DNA of 54,595 nucleotides from an uncultured Oscillospiraceae bacterium (GTDB taxonomy: Bacteria > Bacillota > Clostridia > Oscillospirales > Acutalibacteraceae), in contig UQRL01000012.1 of the NCBI GenBank assembly GCA_900543555.1, forward strand, positions 1 through 54,595, in the 5' to 3' direction. Under the pieces are notes generated by a model. It was given only the letters and a program-made list of their open reading frames with translations. It ran no database searches and was not told the origin of the DNA. Shown here piece after piece: positions 15,741 to 25,492 of the stretch. The position numbers were made by a program, and so were the translations under genes. Every line of letters begins with the position of its first letter. Position 1 is the stretch's first letter.

Positions 15741-16787
15741 ATGCAACGGAGAAATTCAAAGCAAGTGATGGCCGGGGGCGTGGCCATTGGAGGCGGCGCG
15801 CCCATTACAGTGCAGTCCATGTTAAACGTCCCCTCCACGGATATCCCGGGCAGCGTGGAGCAGGCCCTGCGCTTGGAGCAGGCGGGCTGCCAGATCCTCC
15901 GGGCTGCCATCCCCAACAAGGAGGCTGTGGCCCTGATCCCCGCCATCAAAGAGCGGGTTTCCATCCCCCTGGTGGCGGACATCCACTTTGACTACAAGCT
16001 GGCCCTGGAGTCCGTGGCCGCTGGCATCGACAAAATCCGTATCAACCCCGGCAACATCGGGGACGACAGCCGGGTGAAGGCCGTAGCCGATGCCTGCCGC
16101 CAGAAGAACATCCCCATCCGCATTGGGGTCAATTCCGGCTCCTTGGAAAAGCACATCCTGGCAAAATACGGCGCCCCCACCCCGGAGGCCCTGGTGGAAA
16201 GCGCCCTGTACCACGTCTCCCTGCTGGAGAAGTTCGACTTTACGGACATCGTCATCTCCCTGAAGGCCTCCTCGGTGGATTTGACCGTCCGCGCCTACGA
16301 GCTGATGGCCCAGCAGTGCCCGTACCCCCTGCACCTGGGGGTGACAGAGGCGGGCACCGCCCGGATGGGCCTGGTGAAATCCGCCATCGGCATTGGCAGC
16401 TTGCTCCAGCGGGGCATTGGGGACACCATCCGGGTGTCCCTCACCGCCGACCCCGTGGAGGAAGTGAAGGCTGGGGAGGACATCCTGCGGGCCCTGGATC
16501 TAAAGCAAGGGGTGCGGCTGGTTTCTTGCCCCACCTGCGGCCGCACCCGCATCGACCTGATCGGCCTGGCCCATCAGGTGGAAGAGGCCCTGAAAGCATG
16601 CCAAAAGCCCATCACCGTGGCGGTGATGGGCTGCGCGGTCAACGGCCCGGGGGAGGCCCGGGAAGCGGATGTGGGCATTGCCGGCGGCGAGGGGGAAGGG
16701 CTCCTGTTTAAGAAAGGGAAGATCGTGAAAAAGGTTCCGGAGGACCAGCTGCTGGCTGCCCTTCTGGAGGAAGTGGACAAGCTGTGA
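15741..16787 (+). CDS. ispG: 4-hydroxy-3-methylbut-2-enyl diphosphate synthase (IspG)
   Basis: A 348-residue iron-sulfur enzyme of the MEP pathway. The cluster ligands are in CPTCGRTRIDL and MGCAVNGPGEAREAD, and the TIM-barrel part shows PLVADIHFDYKLALE and KIRINPGNIG. This is the short bacterial form without the plant insertion. The start has AAAGGGG seven bases upstream; a longer frame overlaps the terminator hairpin and is rejected. In many Clostridia ispG lies between rseP and polC, as here. Confidence 0.96.
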   Translation: MQRRNSKQVMAGGVAIGGGAPITVQSMLNVPSTDIPGSVEQALRLEQAGCQILRAAIPNKEAVALIPAIKERVSIPLVADIHFDYKLALESVAAGIDKIRINPGNIGDDSRVKAVADACRQKNIPIRIGVNSGSLEKHILAKYGAPTPEALVESALYHVSLLEKFDFTDIVISLKASSVDLTVRAYELMAQQCPYPLHLGVTEAGTARMGLVKSAIGIGSLLQRGIGDTIRVSLTADPVEEVKAGEDILRALDLKQGVRLVSCPTCGRTRIDLIGLAHQVEEALKACQKPITVAVMGCAVNGPGEAREADVGIAGGEGEGLLFKKGKIVKKVPEDQLLAALLEEVDKL

Positions 16788-16812
16788 GCGAAAGCGAAAG
16801 GGTAGGCGCGTT

Positions 16813-19800
16813 TTGAGCATTCTAGGTGATTTTTTCAAAAACGAGATGAACGGGGAGAGCTTCTCCCAGGCGCTGCAAGCTGGGGAACTGCGCCAGGTCA
16901 CAGTGAACCGCAAGGAGCGTTCCGCTGTGCTGGTGGTGGATTTCCCCCGTTTTGTGGAGTATGGAGAGCTGAAAAAGTTAGAGGCCCTGCTAGAAGGCCC
17001 AGCGTTTGGCCTGCCCTCTGTGCGTCTCCATCCCCACTTCCCGGCGGAGGCTTTTTCCGTGGACTGCATGCCCTCTCTGGTGGCGGCGCTAAAGGAGCGG
17101 GACGCCACCCTCAATGGCACTTTCAACCAGGCAGAGGCCTCCTATCAGGAGGGGAGGCTCACCATCCGGCTGGCCCATGGCGGCTATGAGCTGCTCTCCA
17201 TCCGTCATACGGATGAGAAGCTGCAGGGCCTGATCCAGAGCTGGTTTGGCCGTTCCTGCCAGGTGGAGTTCACAGGCCGGCTTACAGTGAAGGCAGGGGA
17301 AGGGGTTCTGGTGGAAAAGGCCAAGGATGAGCAGATCCGGCGCCAGCGGGAGGCCGTCCTTCAGGAGATGGAGGAGTACGAGGAGGCCATGAAGGAGCAG
17401 GCCAGCCGCCGGAAGGTCAGTGCCCGGGATGAGGAGCACCTGCTGCCCTCCATCATTCCAGAGACCGCCAAGCCGGTGCTGGGCTCCGTGCCCCGGGGAA
17501 AGCCAGTCCCCCTGCGGGAGGCCACTCTGGACATGGGCAACATCGTGGTGTGGGGAGAGATCTTCGCCATCGAGAGCAAAGAGACCCGGGACAAGTCCCG
17601 GAAGATCTACTCCATCGACATCACGGATTACACCGGCTCCACCACCTTGAAGGTCATCCAGGACGCCCACGATTGCCAGGCTCTGGATAAGCTGAAGGCC
17701 GGCGCCACCCTGCTGGTGCGGGGGGCCCTGGAGTACGACAAATATGACCGGGAAAATGTCATGCGCCCCCGGTCCATTGCCACGGTGGATCAGGTGCAGG
17801 TGGTGGATGACGCCCTGGAGAAACGGGTGGAGCTCCACCTGCACACCACCATGTCCGACATGGACGGCATGAGCTCCGCCGCCTCCCTCATCAAGCAGGC
17901 CCACAAGTGGGGGCAGAAAGCCGTGGCTATCACAGATCACGGCGTGGCCCAGGCCTTCCCCGAGGCCATGAACACCGCCTTGGATATCCAGAAGGAGGAC
18001 CCGGACTTCAAGATACTCTACGGCACGGAGGCCTACTTCGTCAACGACCTGGTGCCCGCCGTCACAGGGGAGAGCCAGCACCCCTTGACAGGGGACTTTA
18101 TCTGCTTCGACCTGGAGACCACCGGCCTGAGCCCCCAGAACGACCGCATCACGGAAATCGGCGCGGTGCGCATCCACAACGGGGAGATCACCGACCGGTT
18201 CGACACCTTTGTGGACCCGGAGCGCCCCATCCCGGAGAAGATCACCCAGCTGACCTCCATCACCGACGAGATGGTGAAGGGCGCCCCCAAGGAGGCCCAG
18301 GCCCTGGAGCAGTTCTTCCAGTTCTGCGGGGAGGACGCGGTGCTGGTGGCCCACAACGCCTCCTTTGACGCCAGCTTCGTCCGGGCCGCCCTGAAGCGCC
18401 AGGGAAAGCCCTTTGCGAACACCTACATCGACACGGTGACCATGGCCCGGTCCCTGCTGGCAGACCTGAAGAAGGCCACCTTGGATTCCGTGGCCAACTA
18501 CTTAAAGCTCAAGCCTTTCCACCATCACCGGGCCGAGGATGACGCCGCGGTGCTGGGGGAGATCTTCCTCAACTTCCTGGAGCGGCTGAAAAACAGCCAC
18601 GGCATCCAGCGGGTGGACGAGATCAACGGGGCCCTGGCCGGCGGCGACCCCAAAAAGCTGCGGCCTTACCACATGATCCTGCTGGTGAAGAACCACACGG
18701 GCCTGAAGAACCTGTACCGGCTCATCTCCGCCGGGCACCTGGAGTACTTCTACCGCACGCCCCGCACCCCCAAGAGTCTGCTGAACAAGTACCGGGAGGG
18801 CCTGCTGGTGGGCAGCGCCTGCGAGGCCGGCGAGCTGTTCCGGGCCGTGGTGAAGGGCGAGTCCTTTGAGACCCTGTGCAAGATCGCCTCTTACTACGAT
18901 TATCTGGAGATCCAGCCCATTGGCAACAACATGTTCATGGTCCGCAATGGGGAGACCGACGTGGAGGGCCTGCGGGAATATAACCGCACTATCGTCAAGA
19001 TTGGCGAGAAGCTGAACAAGCCGGTGGTGGCCACCTGTGACGTCCACTTCAAAGACCCCAAGGACGCGGATTACCGGCGGGTCATTATGGGCAGCCGGGG
19101 CTTCGACGACGCGGACCAGCAGGCGCCCCTGTACATGCGCACTACTCCGGAAATGCTCAAGGAGTTTGCTTACCTGGGAGAGGAGAAAGCCTATGAGGTG
19201 GTGGTGAAGAACCCCAACAAGATCGCCGATATGATCGACTCCATCCGCCCGGTGCCTATGGGCAACTTCCCACCTTTCATCGAGGGGGCCGAGGAGCAGC
19301 TAGTGTCCATCACCTGGGAGCGAGCCAAGAAAAAGTACGGCGACCCCCTGCCCCAGATCGTCCAGCAGCGGCTGGAGAAGGAGCTGAATTCCATTGTGAA
19401 GCACGGCTTCTCCGTGCTGTACATGACCGCCCAGAAGCTGGTGGCCGACAGCGAGGCCCACGGCTATCTGGTGGGCTCCCGAGGGTCCGTGGGTTCCTCC
19501 CTGGTGGCCAGCATGTCCGGCATCTCCGAGGTGAACCCCTTGGCGCCCCATTATGTGTGCCCCAAGTGCTGTCACAGCGAGTTTTTCACCGATGGCACCA
19601 TCGACTCCGGCTTTGACCTGCCCCCCAAGGACTGCCCGGACTGCGGCACTCCCATGGACCGGGACGGCCACACCATCCCCTTCGAGACCTTCCTGGGCTT
19701 CGACGGCGACAAGGTGCCCGATATCGACCTGAACTTCTCCGGCGAGTACCAGTCCGGCGCCCACCGGTACACCGAGGTGCTCTTCGGCCGGGACAACGTG

Positions 19801-21159
19801 TTCAAGGCGGGCACCATCGGCACCGTGGCGGATAAGACGGCTATTGGCTATGTGCGCAAGTACGCGGAGCAGAAGGGCATCACCCTGCACAAGGCAGAGG
19901 AAAAGCGGCTGGCTCTGGGATGCACGGGCATCAAGCGCACCACTGGCCAGCACCCCGGCGGCATGATCGTCATTCCCCGGGGCATGGAGGTCTACGATTT
20001 CTGCCCCGTGCAGCACCCTGCCAACGACCAGAAAAACAGCAACATCACCACCCACTTTGACTTCCACTCCATCCACGATAACGTGTGTAAGCTGGACGAG
20101 CTGGGACACGATGTGCCCACCATCTACCGCTATCTGGAGGACTATACCGGTATCCCGGTGATGGATGTCTCCATGAGCGACCCGGATGTGATGAGCCTGT
20201 TCAACTCTCCGGCCGCTTTGGGGGTTACCGAGGAGGACCTGGGCGGCATCCGCACAGGCACCTTGTCCCTGCCAGAGCTGGGCACCAACTTTGTCCGTGG
20301 CATGCTGGAGGAGTCCCACCCCACCAAGTTTTCCGACCTGCTGCAGATTTCCGGCCTGTCCCACGGCACAGACGTGTGGCTGGGCAACGCCCAGGAGCTG
20401 ATCCAGGCGGGCACCTGCACCATTTCCGAAGTGATTGGTACCCGGGACAGTATTATGACCTACCTGATGAACAAGGGCCTGCAGCCTAAAATGGCCTTTA
20501 AGATCATGGAGATTGTCCGAAAGGGCAAGGCCACCAAACTGCTGACCCAGGAACATATCCAGGCCATGAAGGAGCACGACGTGCCCCAGTGGTACATTGA
20601 TTCCTGCTTTAAAATCAAGTACATGTTCCCCAAGGCCCATGCGGCTGCCTACATGATTTCCGCCCTGCGGCTGGGCTGGTACAAAGTGCACCGGCCCCTA
20701 GAGTACTACGCCGCTTACTTCACTGTGCGCAGCGATGACTTCGACGGCGCCACCGCCATCAAAGGCAAAGAAGCCGTTTTTCGCAAAATGAAAGATCTGG
20801 ATGTGAAGATTAAGAACCGGGAGGCCTCTCCCAAAGAGGAGGGCGAGTTCGGCACCCTGCAGATCATCAACGAGATGTTGGCCCGGGGCATCGCCCTGCG
20901 CCCTGTGGACCTGTATAAGTCCGAGGCCAAAAGGTTTGTGGTGGAGGACGGCCAGATCCGCCTGCCCTTCTCCTCTTTGGCGGGCGTGGGAGAATCCGCC
21001 GCCCTCAGCCTGCGAGAGGCCCGGGACGAGGGGGGAGAGTACATCTCCATCGACGATGTGCAGGCCCGGGCCAAGGTTTCCAGCGCCGTCATCGACACCC
21101 TGCGGGAGGCGGGCTCGCTTTCTGCCCTGCCGGAGAGCAGCCAGACCACCTTGTTTTAA
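16813..21159 (+). CDS. polC: DNA polymerase III PolC-type alpha subunit
   Basis: A 1448-residue replicative polymerase of low-GC Firmicutes type, the leading-strand enzyme. Domains in order: N-terminal region; OB fold near 244-285 (VVWGEIFAIESKETRD); first PHP part near 339 (VELHLHTTMSDMDG); inserted DEDD proofreading exonuclease about 430-590 (FICFDLETTGLSP, AHNASFDASFV, HHRAEDDAAVLGEI); rest of PHP; polymerase core with GSRGSVGSSLVASMSG near 885, a zinc motif (CPKC...CPDC, 916-945) and the catalytic PDIDLNFSGEYQ near 970. TTG at 16813 is the likely start, with GAAAGGGT upstream. It is 25 bases from ispG. No terminator is evident before the hisZ promoter. Confidence 0.97.
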   Translation: MSILGDFFKNEMNGESFSQALQAGELRQVTVNRKERSAVLVVDFPRFVEYGELKKLEALLEGPAFGLPSVRLHPHFPAEAFSVDCMPSLVAALKERDATLNGTFNQAEASYQEGRLTIRLAHGGYELLSIRHTDEKLQGLIQSWFGRSCQVEFTGRLTVKAGEGVLVEKAKDEQIRRQREAVLQEMEEYEEAMKEQASRRKVSARDEEHLLPSIIPETAKPVLGSVPRGKPVPLREATLDMGNIVVWGEIFAIESKETRDKSRKIYSIDITDYTGSTTLKVIQDAHDCQALDKLKAGATLLVRGALEYDKYDRENVMRPRSIATVDQVQVVDDALEKRVELHLHTTMSDMDGMSSAASLIKQAHKWGQKAVAITDHGVAQAFPEAMNTALDIQKEDPDFKILYGTEAYFVNDLVPAVTGESQHPLTGDFICFDLETTGLSPQNDRITEIGAVRIHNGEITDRFDTFVDPERPIPEKITQLTSITDEMVKGAPKEAQALEQFFQFCGEDAVLVAHNASFDASFVRAALKRQGKPFANTYIDTVTMARSLLADLKKATLDSVANYLKLKPFHHHRAEDDAAVLGEIFLNFLERLKNSHGIQRVDEINGALAGGDPKKLRPYHMILLVKNHTGLKNLYRLISAGHLEYFYRTPRTPKSLLNKYREGLLVGSACEAGELFRAVVKGESFETLCKIASYYDYLEIQPIGNNMFMVRNGETDVEGLREYNRTIVKIGEKLNKPVVATCDVHFKDPKDADYRRVIMGSRGFDDADQQAPLYMRTTPEMLKEFAYLGEEKAYEVVVKNPNKIADMIDSIRPVPMGNFPPFIEGAEEQLVSITWERAKKKYGDPLPQIVQQRLEKELNSIVKHGFSVLYMTAQKLVADSEAHGYLVGSRGSVGSSLVASMSGISEVNPLAPHYVCPKCCHSEFFTDGTIDSGFDLPPKDCPDCGTPMDRDGHTIPFETFLGFDGDKVPDIDLNFSGEYQSGAHRYTEVLFGRDNVFKAGTIGTVADKTAIGYVRKYAEQKGITLHKAEEKRLALGCTGIKRTTGQHPGGMIVIPRGMEVYDFCPVQHPANDQKNSNITTHFDFHSIHDNVCKLDELGHDVPTIYRYLEDYTGIPVMDVSMSDPDVMSLFNSPAALGVTEEDLGGIRTGTLSLPELGTNFVRGMLEESHPTKFSDLLQISGLSHGTDVWLGNAQELIQAGTCTISEVIGTRDSIMTYLMNKGLQPKMAFKIMEIVRKGKATKLLTQEHIQAMKEHDVPQWYIDSCFKIKYMFPKAHAAAYMISALRLGWYKVHRPLEYYAAYFTVRSDDFDGATAIKGKEAVFRKMKDLDVKIKNREASPKEEGEFGTLQIINEMLARGIALRPVDLYKSEAKRFVVEDGQIRLPFSSLAGVGESAALSLREARDEGGEYISIDDVQARAKVSSAVIDTLREAGSLSALPESSQTTLF

Positions 21160-21162
21160 GGC

Positions 21163-21191
21163 TTGACAAAAGCTTATTTATACATTATCAT
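21163..21191 (+). promoter_or_regulatory. Promoter of the histidine operon
   Basis: TTGACA (21163-21168) and TATCAT (21186-21191), spacer 17, start four bases after the polC stop. Confidence 0.75.
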
Positions 21192-21210
21192 AGTAGCACG
21201 CTAAAGTGAA

Positions 21211-21254
21211 GAAAGGGGGAGGCCCGCTCTTCCCGTCCAGGGGAGGAGCGGGCC
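21211..21254 (+). promoter_or_regulatory. hisZ: SD-hairpin leader in front of hisZ
   Basis: GAAAGGGGGAGG (21211-21222) is a strong ribosome site, but a hairpin follows at once: GGCCCGCTC (21221-21229) pairs with GAGCGGGCC (21246-21254), with an inner pairing around CCC/GGGG. The ATG is at 21265. The hairpin either brings the upstream SD close to the start or hides a second GGAGGAG within the stem. There is no T run and no evident T-box. Confidence 0.5.
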
Positions 21255-21264
21255 GTCTGCTTGG

Positions 21265-22470
21265 ATGAAGACATACAGCAAAATCACACCGGAGGGCGCC
21301 CGGGACCTGCTTTTTGAGGAGTGCCGCGCCCGCCGGGAGGTGCAAGAAAAGCTCTCCCGGGTGTTCGGCCTGCGGGGCTACCGGGAGGTCATCACCCCCG
21401 GGCTGGAGTATTTCGACGTGTTTAACCTGCCGGGCACGGCCATCCCCCAGCAGGAGATGTACAAGTGCACGGACAACCACGGCCGGCTCATTGTGTTCCG
21501 TCCGGACAGCACCCTGCCCATTGCCCGCATGGCGGCCTCCCGCCTGCAGGGCCACCGGAAGCCCCTGCGGTTCTTTTACAGCCAGACCATCTACCGAAAC
21601 CGGCCCGATTTGTCCGGCCGCAGCGATGAATCCGCGCAGATGGGCATTGAACTCATGGGGGCAGGAGGGCTGCGGGCGGACCTGGAGGTCATTGCCCTTG
21701 CGGTAGAGGCCCTCTCTGCCTGTGCGCCGGACTTCCGCATGGAGATCGGCCACGCCCGGTTCTTCCAGGTGCTGGCGGACCAGCTGCCTCTGTCCGCCGC
21801 CGCCCAAGAGGAGCTGCGGGCCACCATCGAGTCCAAAAACTATGCCGCCCTTTCTGAGCTGCTGGACCCCCTGGGGGACCTGCCCGCCGCCAAGGCCATG
21901 GCCCAGCTGCCCCGGCTGTTCGGCGGGGAGGAGGCCCTTTCCCAGGCGGAGGAGTGGTTCCAGGATGGGGAGGCCCGGGAAACTTTGGAATACCTGAAAG
22001 GGCTGTACCAGGCCTTGGGCCAGCTGGGGCTGGGGGACCGGCTCATGGTGGACTTGGGCCTGGTGCAGCGCAACGACTATTACACCGGCGTGGTGTTCTC
22101 TGCCTACGTCCACCAGCACGGGGACGCGGTGCTCATGGGCGGCCGGTACGACAGCCTGTGCCAGAACTTTGGGGACCCCATGCCCGCCGTGGGCTTCTCC
22201 CTGGATTTGGACGCTGTGGCGGATCTAAACGCCGCAGCCCTGGAGGGGGAGGCCCCCGCCCAGGCGCTGGTCTACGGGGAGCCAGGCTGCGAGATGCAGG
22301 CCCAAAAGCTGGCAGGCTCCCTGGCGAACCAGGGGGTCTTGTGCGAGGCCTCCGTTTTTGAAAGCCTGGAGGAGACCCTCCGTTACGCTCAGGCCGCGGG
22401 CATCCCCAAGGTGCTGCGGGTGGGTGCAGAGACAGAGGAAATCTTACTTTCAGAAGGGGGGAAGGCCTGA
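21265..22470 (+). CDS. hisZ: ATP phosphoribosyltransferase regulatory subunit HisZ
   Basis: A 401-residue HisRS paralogue that forms the active ATP phosphoribosyltransferase with short HisG. It has the class II synthetase core: TPEGARDLLFEECRARRE at the start, motif-2-like VFRPDSTLPIARM and RFFYSQTIYRNRPD, and RNDYYTGVVFSAY with LMGGRYDSL near the end. The anticodon-binding domain of true HisRS is reduced to a short C-terminal part. The neighbouring short hisG confirms the call. Translation of hisG overlaps its stop (TGATG). Confidence 0.93.
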   Translation: MKTYSKITPEGARDLLFEECRARREVQEKLSRVFGLRGYREVITPGLEYFDVFNLPGTAIPQQEMYKCTDNHGRLIVFRPDSTLPIARMAASRLQGHRKPLRFFYSQTIYRNRPDLSGRSDESAQMGIELMGAGGLRADLEVIALAVEALSACAPDFRMEIGHARFFQVLADQLPLSAAAQEELRATIESKNYAALSELLDPLGDLPAAKAMAQLPRLFGGEEALSQAEEWFQDGEARETLEYLKGLYQALGQLGLGDRLMVDLGLVQRNDYYTGVVFSAYVHQHGDAVLMGGRYDSLCQNFGDPMPAVGFSLDLDAVADLNAAALEGEAPAQALVYGEPGCEMQAQKLAGSLANQGVLCEASVFESLEETLRYAQAAGIPKVLRVGAETEEILLSEGGKA

Positions 22471-23111
22471 TGCAGCCGCTTCGCATCGCGTTGACCAAGG
22501 GCCGGCTGGAGAAGTCCACCGTGGCCCTGCTGGAGCAGACCGGCATGGATTGCTCCCAGCTGCGGGATAAGGGCCGTCGGCTCATCCTGCCGGTGGGGGA
22601 CGGCTCCCTCCAGGCTGTGCTGGCCAAGGCCGCCGACGTCATCACCTATGTGGAGCACGGCGTGTGCGACATGGGGGTGGTGGGCAAGGACACCATCATG
22701 GAGAACGGCAGCCGCTTTTTTGAAATTTTAGATTTGGGCTTTGGCCGGTGCGGCTTTGCCCTGGCCGCCCCCAAGGGCTCGGATTTTTACGGCGGCTACC
22801 GGGTAAAGACCGTGGCCACCAAGTATCCCAACGTGGCCCGCCGCTTTTTCGAGGGCAAGCAGATGGATGTGCGCATCATCAAGATCGAGGGCTCGGTGGA
22901 GCTGGCGCCCCTGCTGGGCCTTTCCGACGGCATTGTGGACATAGTGGAGACCGGGGCCACCCTACGGGAAAACGGCCTGGAGGTCATCGAGCGGGTGGCG
23001 GATGTGTCTGCCCGGCTCATCGTCAACGCCGCCAGCCTGAAGCTGCGCAAACGGGAGATTGAGGCCCTGGCCGCCCGGCTGGAGCGAGAGATAAAGAAGG
23101 GGGAGCAGTGA
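22470..23111 (+). CDS. hisG: ATP phosphoribosyltransferase, short form
   Basis: A 213-residue catalytic subunit for the first step of histidine synthesis (PRPP + ATP to PR-ATP). Motifs include IALTKGRLEKSTVALLEQ, DMGVVGKDTIMENG and IVDIVETGATLRENGLEV. It lacks the C-terminal regulatory domain of long HisG, so feedback control passes through HisZ. The ATG shares bases with the hisZ stop. It is one base from hisD. Confidence 0.96.
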   Translation: MQPLRIALTKGRLEKSTVALLEQTGMDCSQLRDKGRRLILPVGDGSLQAVLAKAADVITYVEHGVCDMGVVGKDTIMENGSRFFEILDLGFGRCGFALAAPKGSDFYGGYRVKTVATKYPNVARRFFEGKQMDVRIIKIEGSVELAPLLGLSDGIVDIVETGATLRENGLEVIERVADVSARLIVNAASLKLRKREIEALAARLEREIKKGEQ

Positions 23112-23112
23112 C

Positions 23113-24402
23113 ATGATCAAAGTGGTACAGGGGGACCGGCAGACCTGCCAGTCCTTTGTGGAGGATCTGAAGAGCCGGGTGGGGCAGACCTCCCCGGAGA
23201 TCGAGCAGTCCGTGCGGGAGATTATCGAAGCCGTCCGCACCGGTGGGGACCGGGCAGTGAAGGAGTTCTCCAAAAAATTTGACGGCTGGACCCCCGAGAG
23301 CCTGGAGCTCTCCCGCGGGGAATTGGAGGCGGCTGTGGAGGAGTGCGACCCTCAGTTCATCGCCTCCCTGAGGAAAGCGGCGGAGAACATCCGGGCCTTT
23401 CACCAGCGGCAGAAGCAGCAGAGCCGCATTGACCCCCTGCCAAACGGGGTTATCACCGGGCAGCGGGTGCGGGGCCTGCACCGGGTGGGGGTCTACGTCC
23501 CCGGCGGCACGGCGGGCTACCCCTCCTCAGTGCTGATGAACGTCATCCCCGCCCAGGTGGCCCAGGTGGGGGAGATTGTCATGGCCACCCCGCCGGGCCG
23601 CACCGGCAGGCCGGACCCCAATATCCTGGCCGCCGCCTATGTGGCCGGGGTGGACCGGGTGTTCCTCATGGGCGGGGCCCAGGCAGTGGCCGCCCTGGCC
23701 CTGGGCACGGAGAGCGTGCCCCAGGTGGACAAGATTGTGGGGCCGGGGAACATCTTTGTAGCCACGGCCAAAAAGCAGCTGTACGGCGTGGTGGATATCG
23801 ACATGATCGCCGGTCCCAGCGAGATCCTCATTGTGGCGGATGAAAGCGCCAGCCCCAAGTTTTTGGCCGCGGACCTGATGAGCCAGGCCGAGCACGACCG
23901 CATGGCCTCGGCCATCCTCATCACCCCCAGCCGGGAGCTTGCCGGACAGACGGTGGAGGAGCTGTACCGGCAGATGGAGTACCTCTCCCGCAAGGACATC
24001 ATCCAGGAGTCGTTGGACCGGTTTGGCGGGGTCATTGTCTGCGAGAGCATGGAGGAGGCCGTGGACTTCGCCAACGAGCTGGCCCCCGAGCACCTGGAAA
24101 TCTGCGTGGACAACCCCTTCTCCTACATCGGCCGGCTGGATAACGCCGGTTCGGTATTCCTGGGGCACTATTCTCCCGAGCCCCTGGGGGACTATTTTGC
24201 CGGGCCCAACCATGTGCTGCCCACCGGAGGCACCGCCCGGTTCTTCTCTCCCCTTTCCGTGGATGACTTTATCAAGAAGTCCAGCTTCATCTACTACCCC
24301 AAGGAGGAGCTGCAGAAGGCCGCCCCAGACATCATCCGCCTGGCCCAGACCGAGGAGCTGACCGCCCACGCCAATTCCATCCAAGTGCGGGTGGAGAACT
24401 GA
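23113..24402 (+). CDS. hisD: Histidinol dehydrogenase
   Basis: A 429-residue zinc enzyme that oxidises histidinol twice to histidine with NAD. Blocks seen: HRVGVYVPGGTAGYPSSVLM, VGPGNIFVATAKKQLYG, DMIAGPSEILIVADESASP and AEHDRMASAILIT, the last carrying metal and catalytic histidine and glutamate, with GPNHVLPTGGTAR later. Length is normal. The start has GGGGGAGCAG upstream and lies one base after the hisG stop. Confidence 0.97.
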   Translation: MIKVVQGDRQTCQSFVEDLKSRVGQTSPEIEQSVREIIEAVRTGGDRAVKEFSKKFDGWTPESLELSRGELEAAVEECDPQFIASLRKAAENIRAFHQRQKQQSRIDPLPNGVITGQRVRGLHRVGVYVPGGTAGYPSSVLMNVIPAQVAQVGEIVMATPPGRTGRPDPNILAAAYVAGVDRVFLMGGAQAVAALALGTESVPQVDKIVGPGNIFVATAKKQLYGVVDIDMIAGPSEILIVADESASPKFLAADLMSQAEHDRMASAILITPSRELAGQTVEELYRQMEYLSRKDIIQESLDRFGGVIVCESMEEAVDFANELAPEHLEICVDNPFSYIGRLDNAGSVFLGHYSPEPLGDYFAGPNHVLPTGGTARFFSPLSVDDFIKKSSFIYYPKEELQKAAPDIIRLAQTEELTAHANSIQVRVEN

Positions 24403-24412
24403 GGAGGCGCCC

Positions 24413-25492
24413 ATGTTTCTGCTAAATGATAAAAGTACGGACTTAAAGCCCTATGACCCGGAAATGGGGGACACCCCTGTCCACCTGGACGCCAACGAGT
24501 CCTTCCTGCCCCTGCCCGCCTCCCTTTTGGCGGAGCTGGCGGCTGCTCTGCCCCAGGTGGCCTTCAACCGCTACCCGGACCCCGCCGCCCGGAAGCTGTG
24601 CCAGGCCTTTGCCGCCTATTACGGCGTCCCGGCGGAGAACGTGGCCGCGGGTAACGGCTCCGACGAGCTGATTACCGTGCTGTTCACCGGGTTTCTTCAA
24701 CGGGGGGAGGCTTTCGCCACCCTGGAGCCGGACTTTTCCATGTACGCCTTCAACGGCTATCTTCAGGAGGCCCGCCACGTCCCCATCCCCAAGGGGGAGG
24801 ACTACGCCATCGACGTGGATTCCACCGTGGAAACCTGCCAGCGGGAGGGGGTAAAGCTGCTCATTTTCAGCAACCCGGGCAACCCCACCTCCATCGTCTG
24901 TCCCCGGGAGGAGGTGCGCCGTCTCATCCGGGGCCTGCCAGATACCCTGGTGGTGCTGGATGAGGCCTACATGGATTTCTCCGATCAAAGCCTGCTGCCG
25001 GAGTTCCAAGAGTACGGCAACCTGCTTATCCTGCGCACCTGCTCCAAGGCCTTTGGCATGGCGGGGCTGCGGCTGGGATTTGCCGTGGGCCGGAAAGAGC
25101 TGGTGGACGCGGTAAAGGCCGTCAAGTCCCCTTACAATGTAAACCGCCTGTCCCAGGCCCTGGGAACTCTGGTGCTGGAGCATCCTCCTCTGCTGGGGGA
25201 GGCCCTGGAGACCATTCTGGCCTCTAAGAAGCAGCTGGTAGAGGGGCTGGAGGCCCTGTTAAAGGAGTTTCCCAGCCGGTTCACCCTGCTGCCCAGCGCC
25301 ACGAACTTTGCCAGCCTGCGCCTGCCCGACGGGGAGGCCCTTCGCCGCTTTTTGGAGGAGCAGGGCATCTCGGTGCGGTATACCGCCGGGCTGGTGCGCA
25401 TCACTTGTGGGACGCCGGAGGAAAACCGGGCTGTCTTGGGGGAGATGGCCAGCTATTTCGCCGCCGCCCCGGCGGCTGAGGAGGGAAGATGA
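24413..25492 (+). CDS. hisC: Histidinol-phosphate aminotransferase
   Basis: A 359-residue fold-type I PLP enzyme converting imidazole-acetol phosphate to histidinol phosphate. The PLP lysine lies in LRTCSKAFGMAGLRLGFAVG; also visible are the N-terminal LDANES, AAGNGSDELI, FSNPGNPTS and VVLDEAYMDF. Ends with an alanine-rich tail. ATGA overlap with hisB (25489-25492) couples the two genes. The start is ten bases after hisD with GAGGAGGCG before it. Confidence 0.96.
   Translation: MFLLNDKSTDLKPYDPEMGDTPVHLDANESFLPLPASLLAELAAALPQVAFNRYPDPAARKLCQAFAAYYGVPAENVAAGNGSDELITVLFTGFLQRGEAFATLEPDFSMYAFNGYLQEARHVPIPKGEDYAIDVDSTVETCQREGVKLLIFSNPGNPTSIVCPREEVRRLIRGLPDTLVVLDEAYMDFSDQSLLPEFQEYGNLLILRTCSKAFGMAGLRLGFAVGRKELVDAVKAVKSPYNVNRLSQALGTLVLEHPPLLGEALETILASKKQLVEGLEALLKEFPSRFTLLPSATNFASLRLPDGEALRRFLEEQGISVRYTAGLVRITCGTPEENRAVLGEMASYFAAAPAAEEGR

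Noticed and set aside
21192..21264. T-box or histidine attenuator before hisZ
   Set aside because: No run of His codons, no T-box core, and no terminator T run; only one hairpin is evident.
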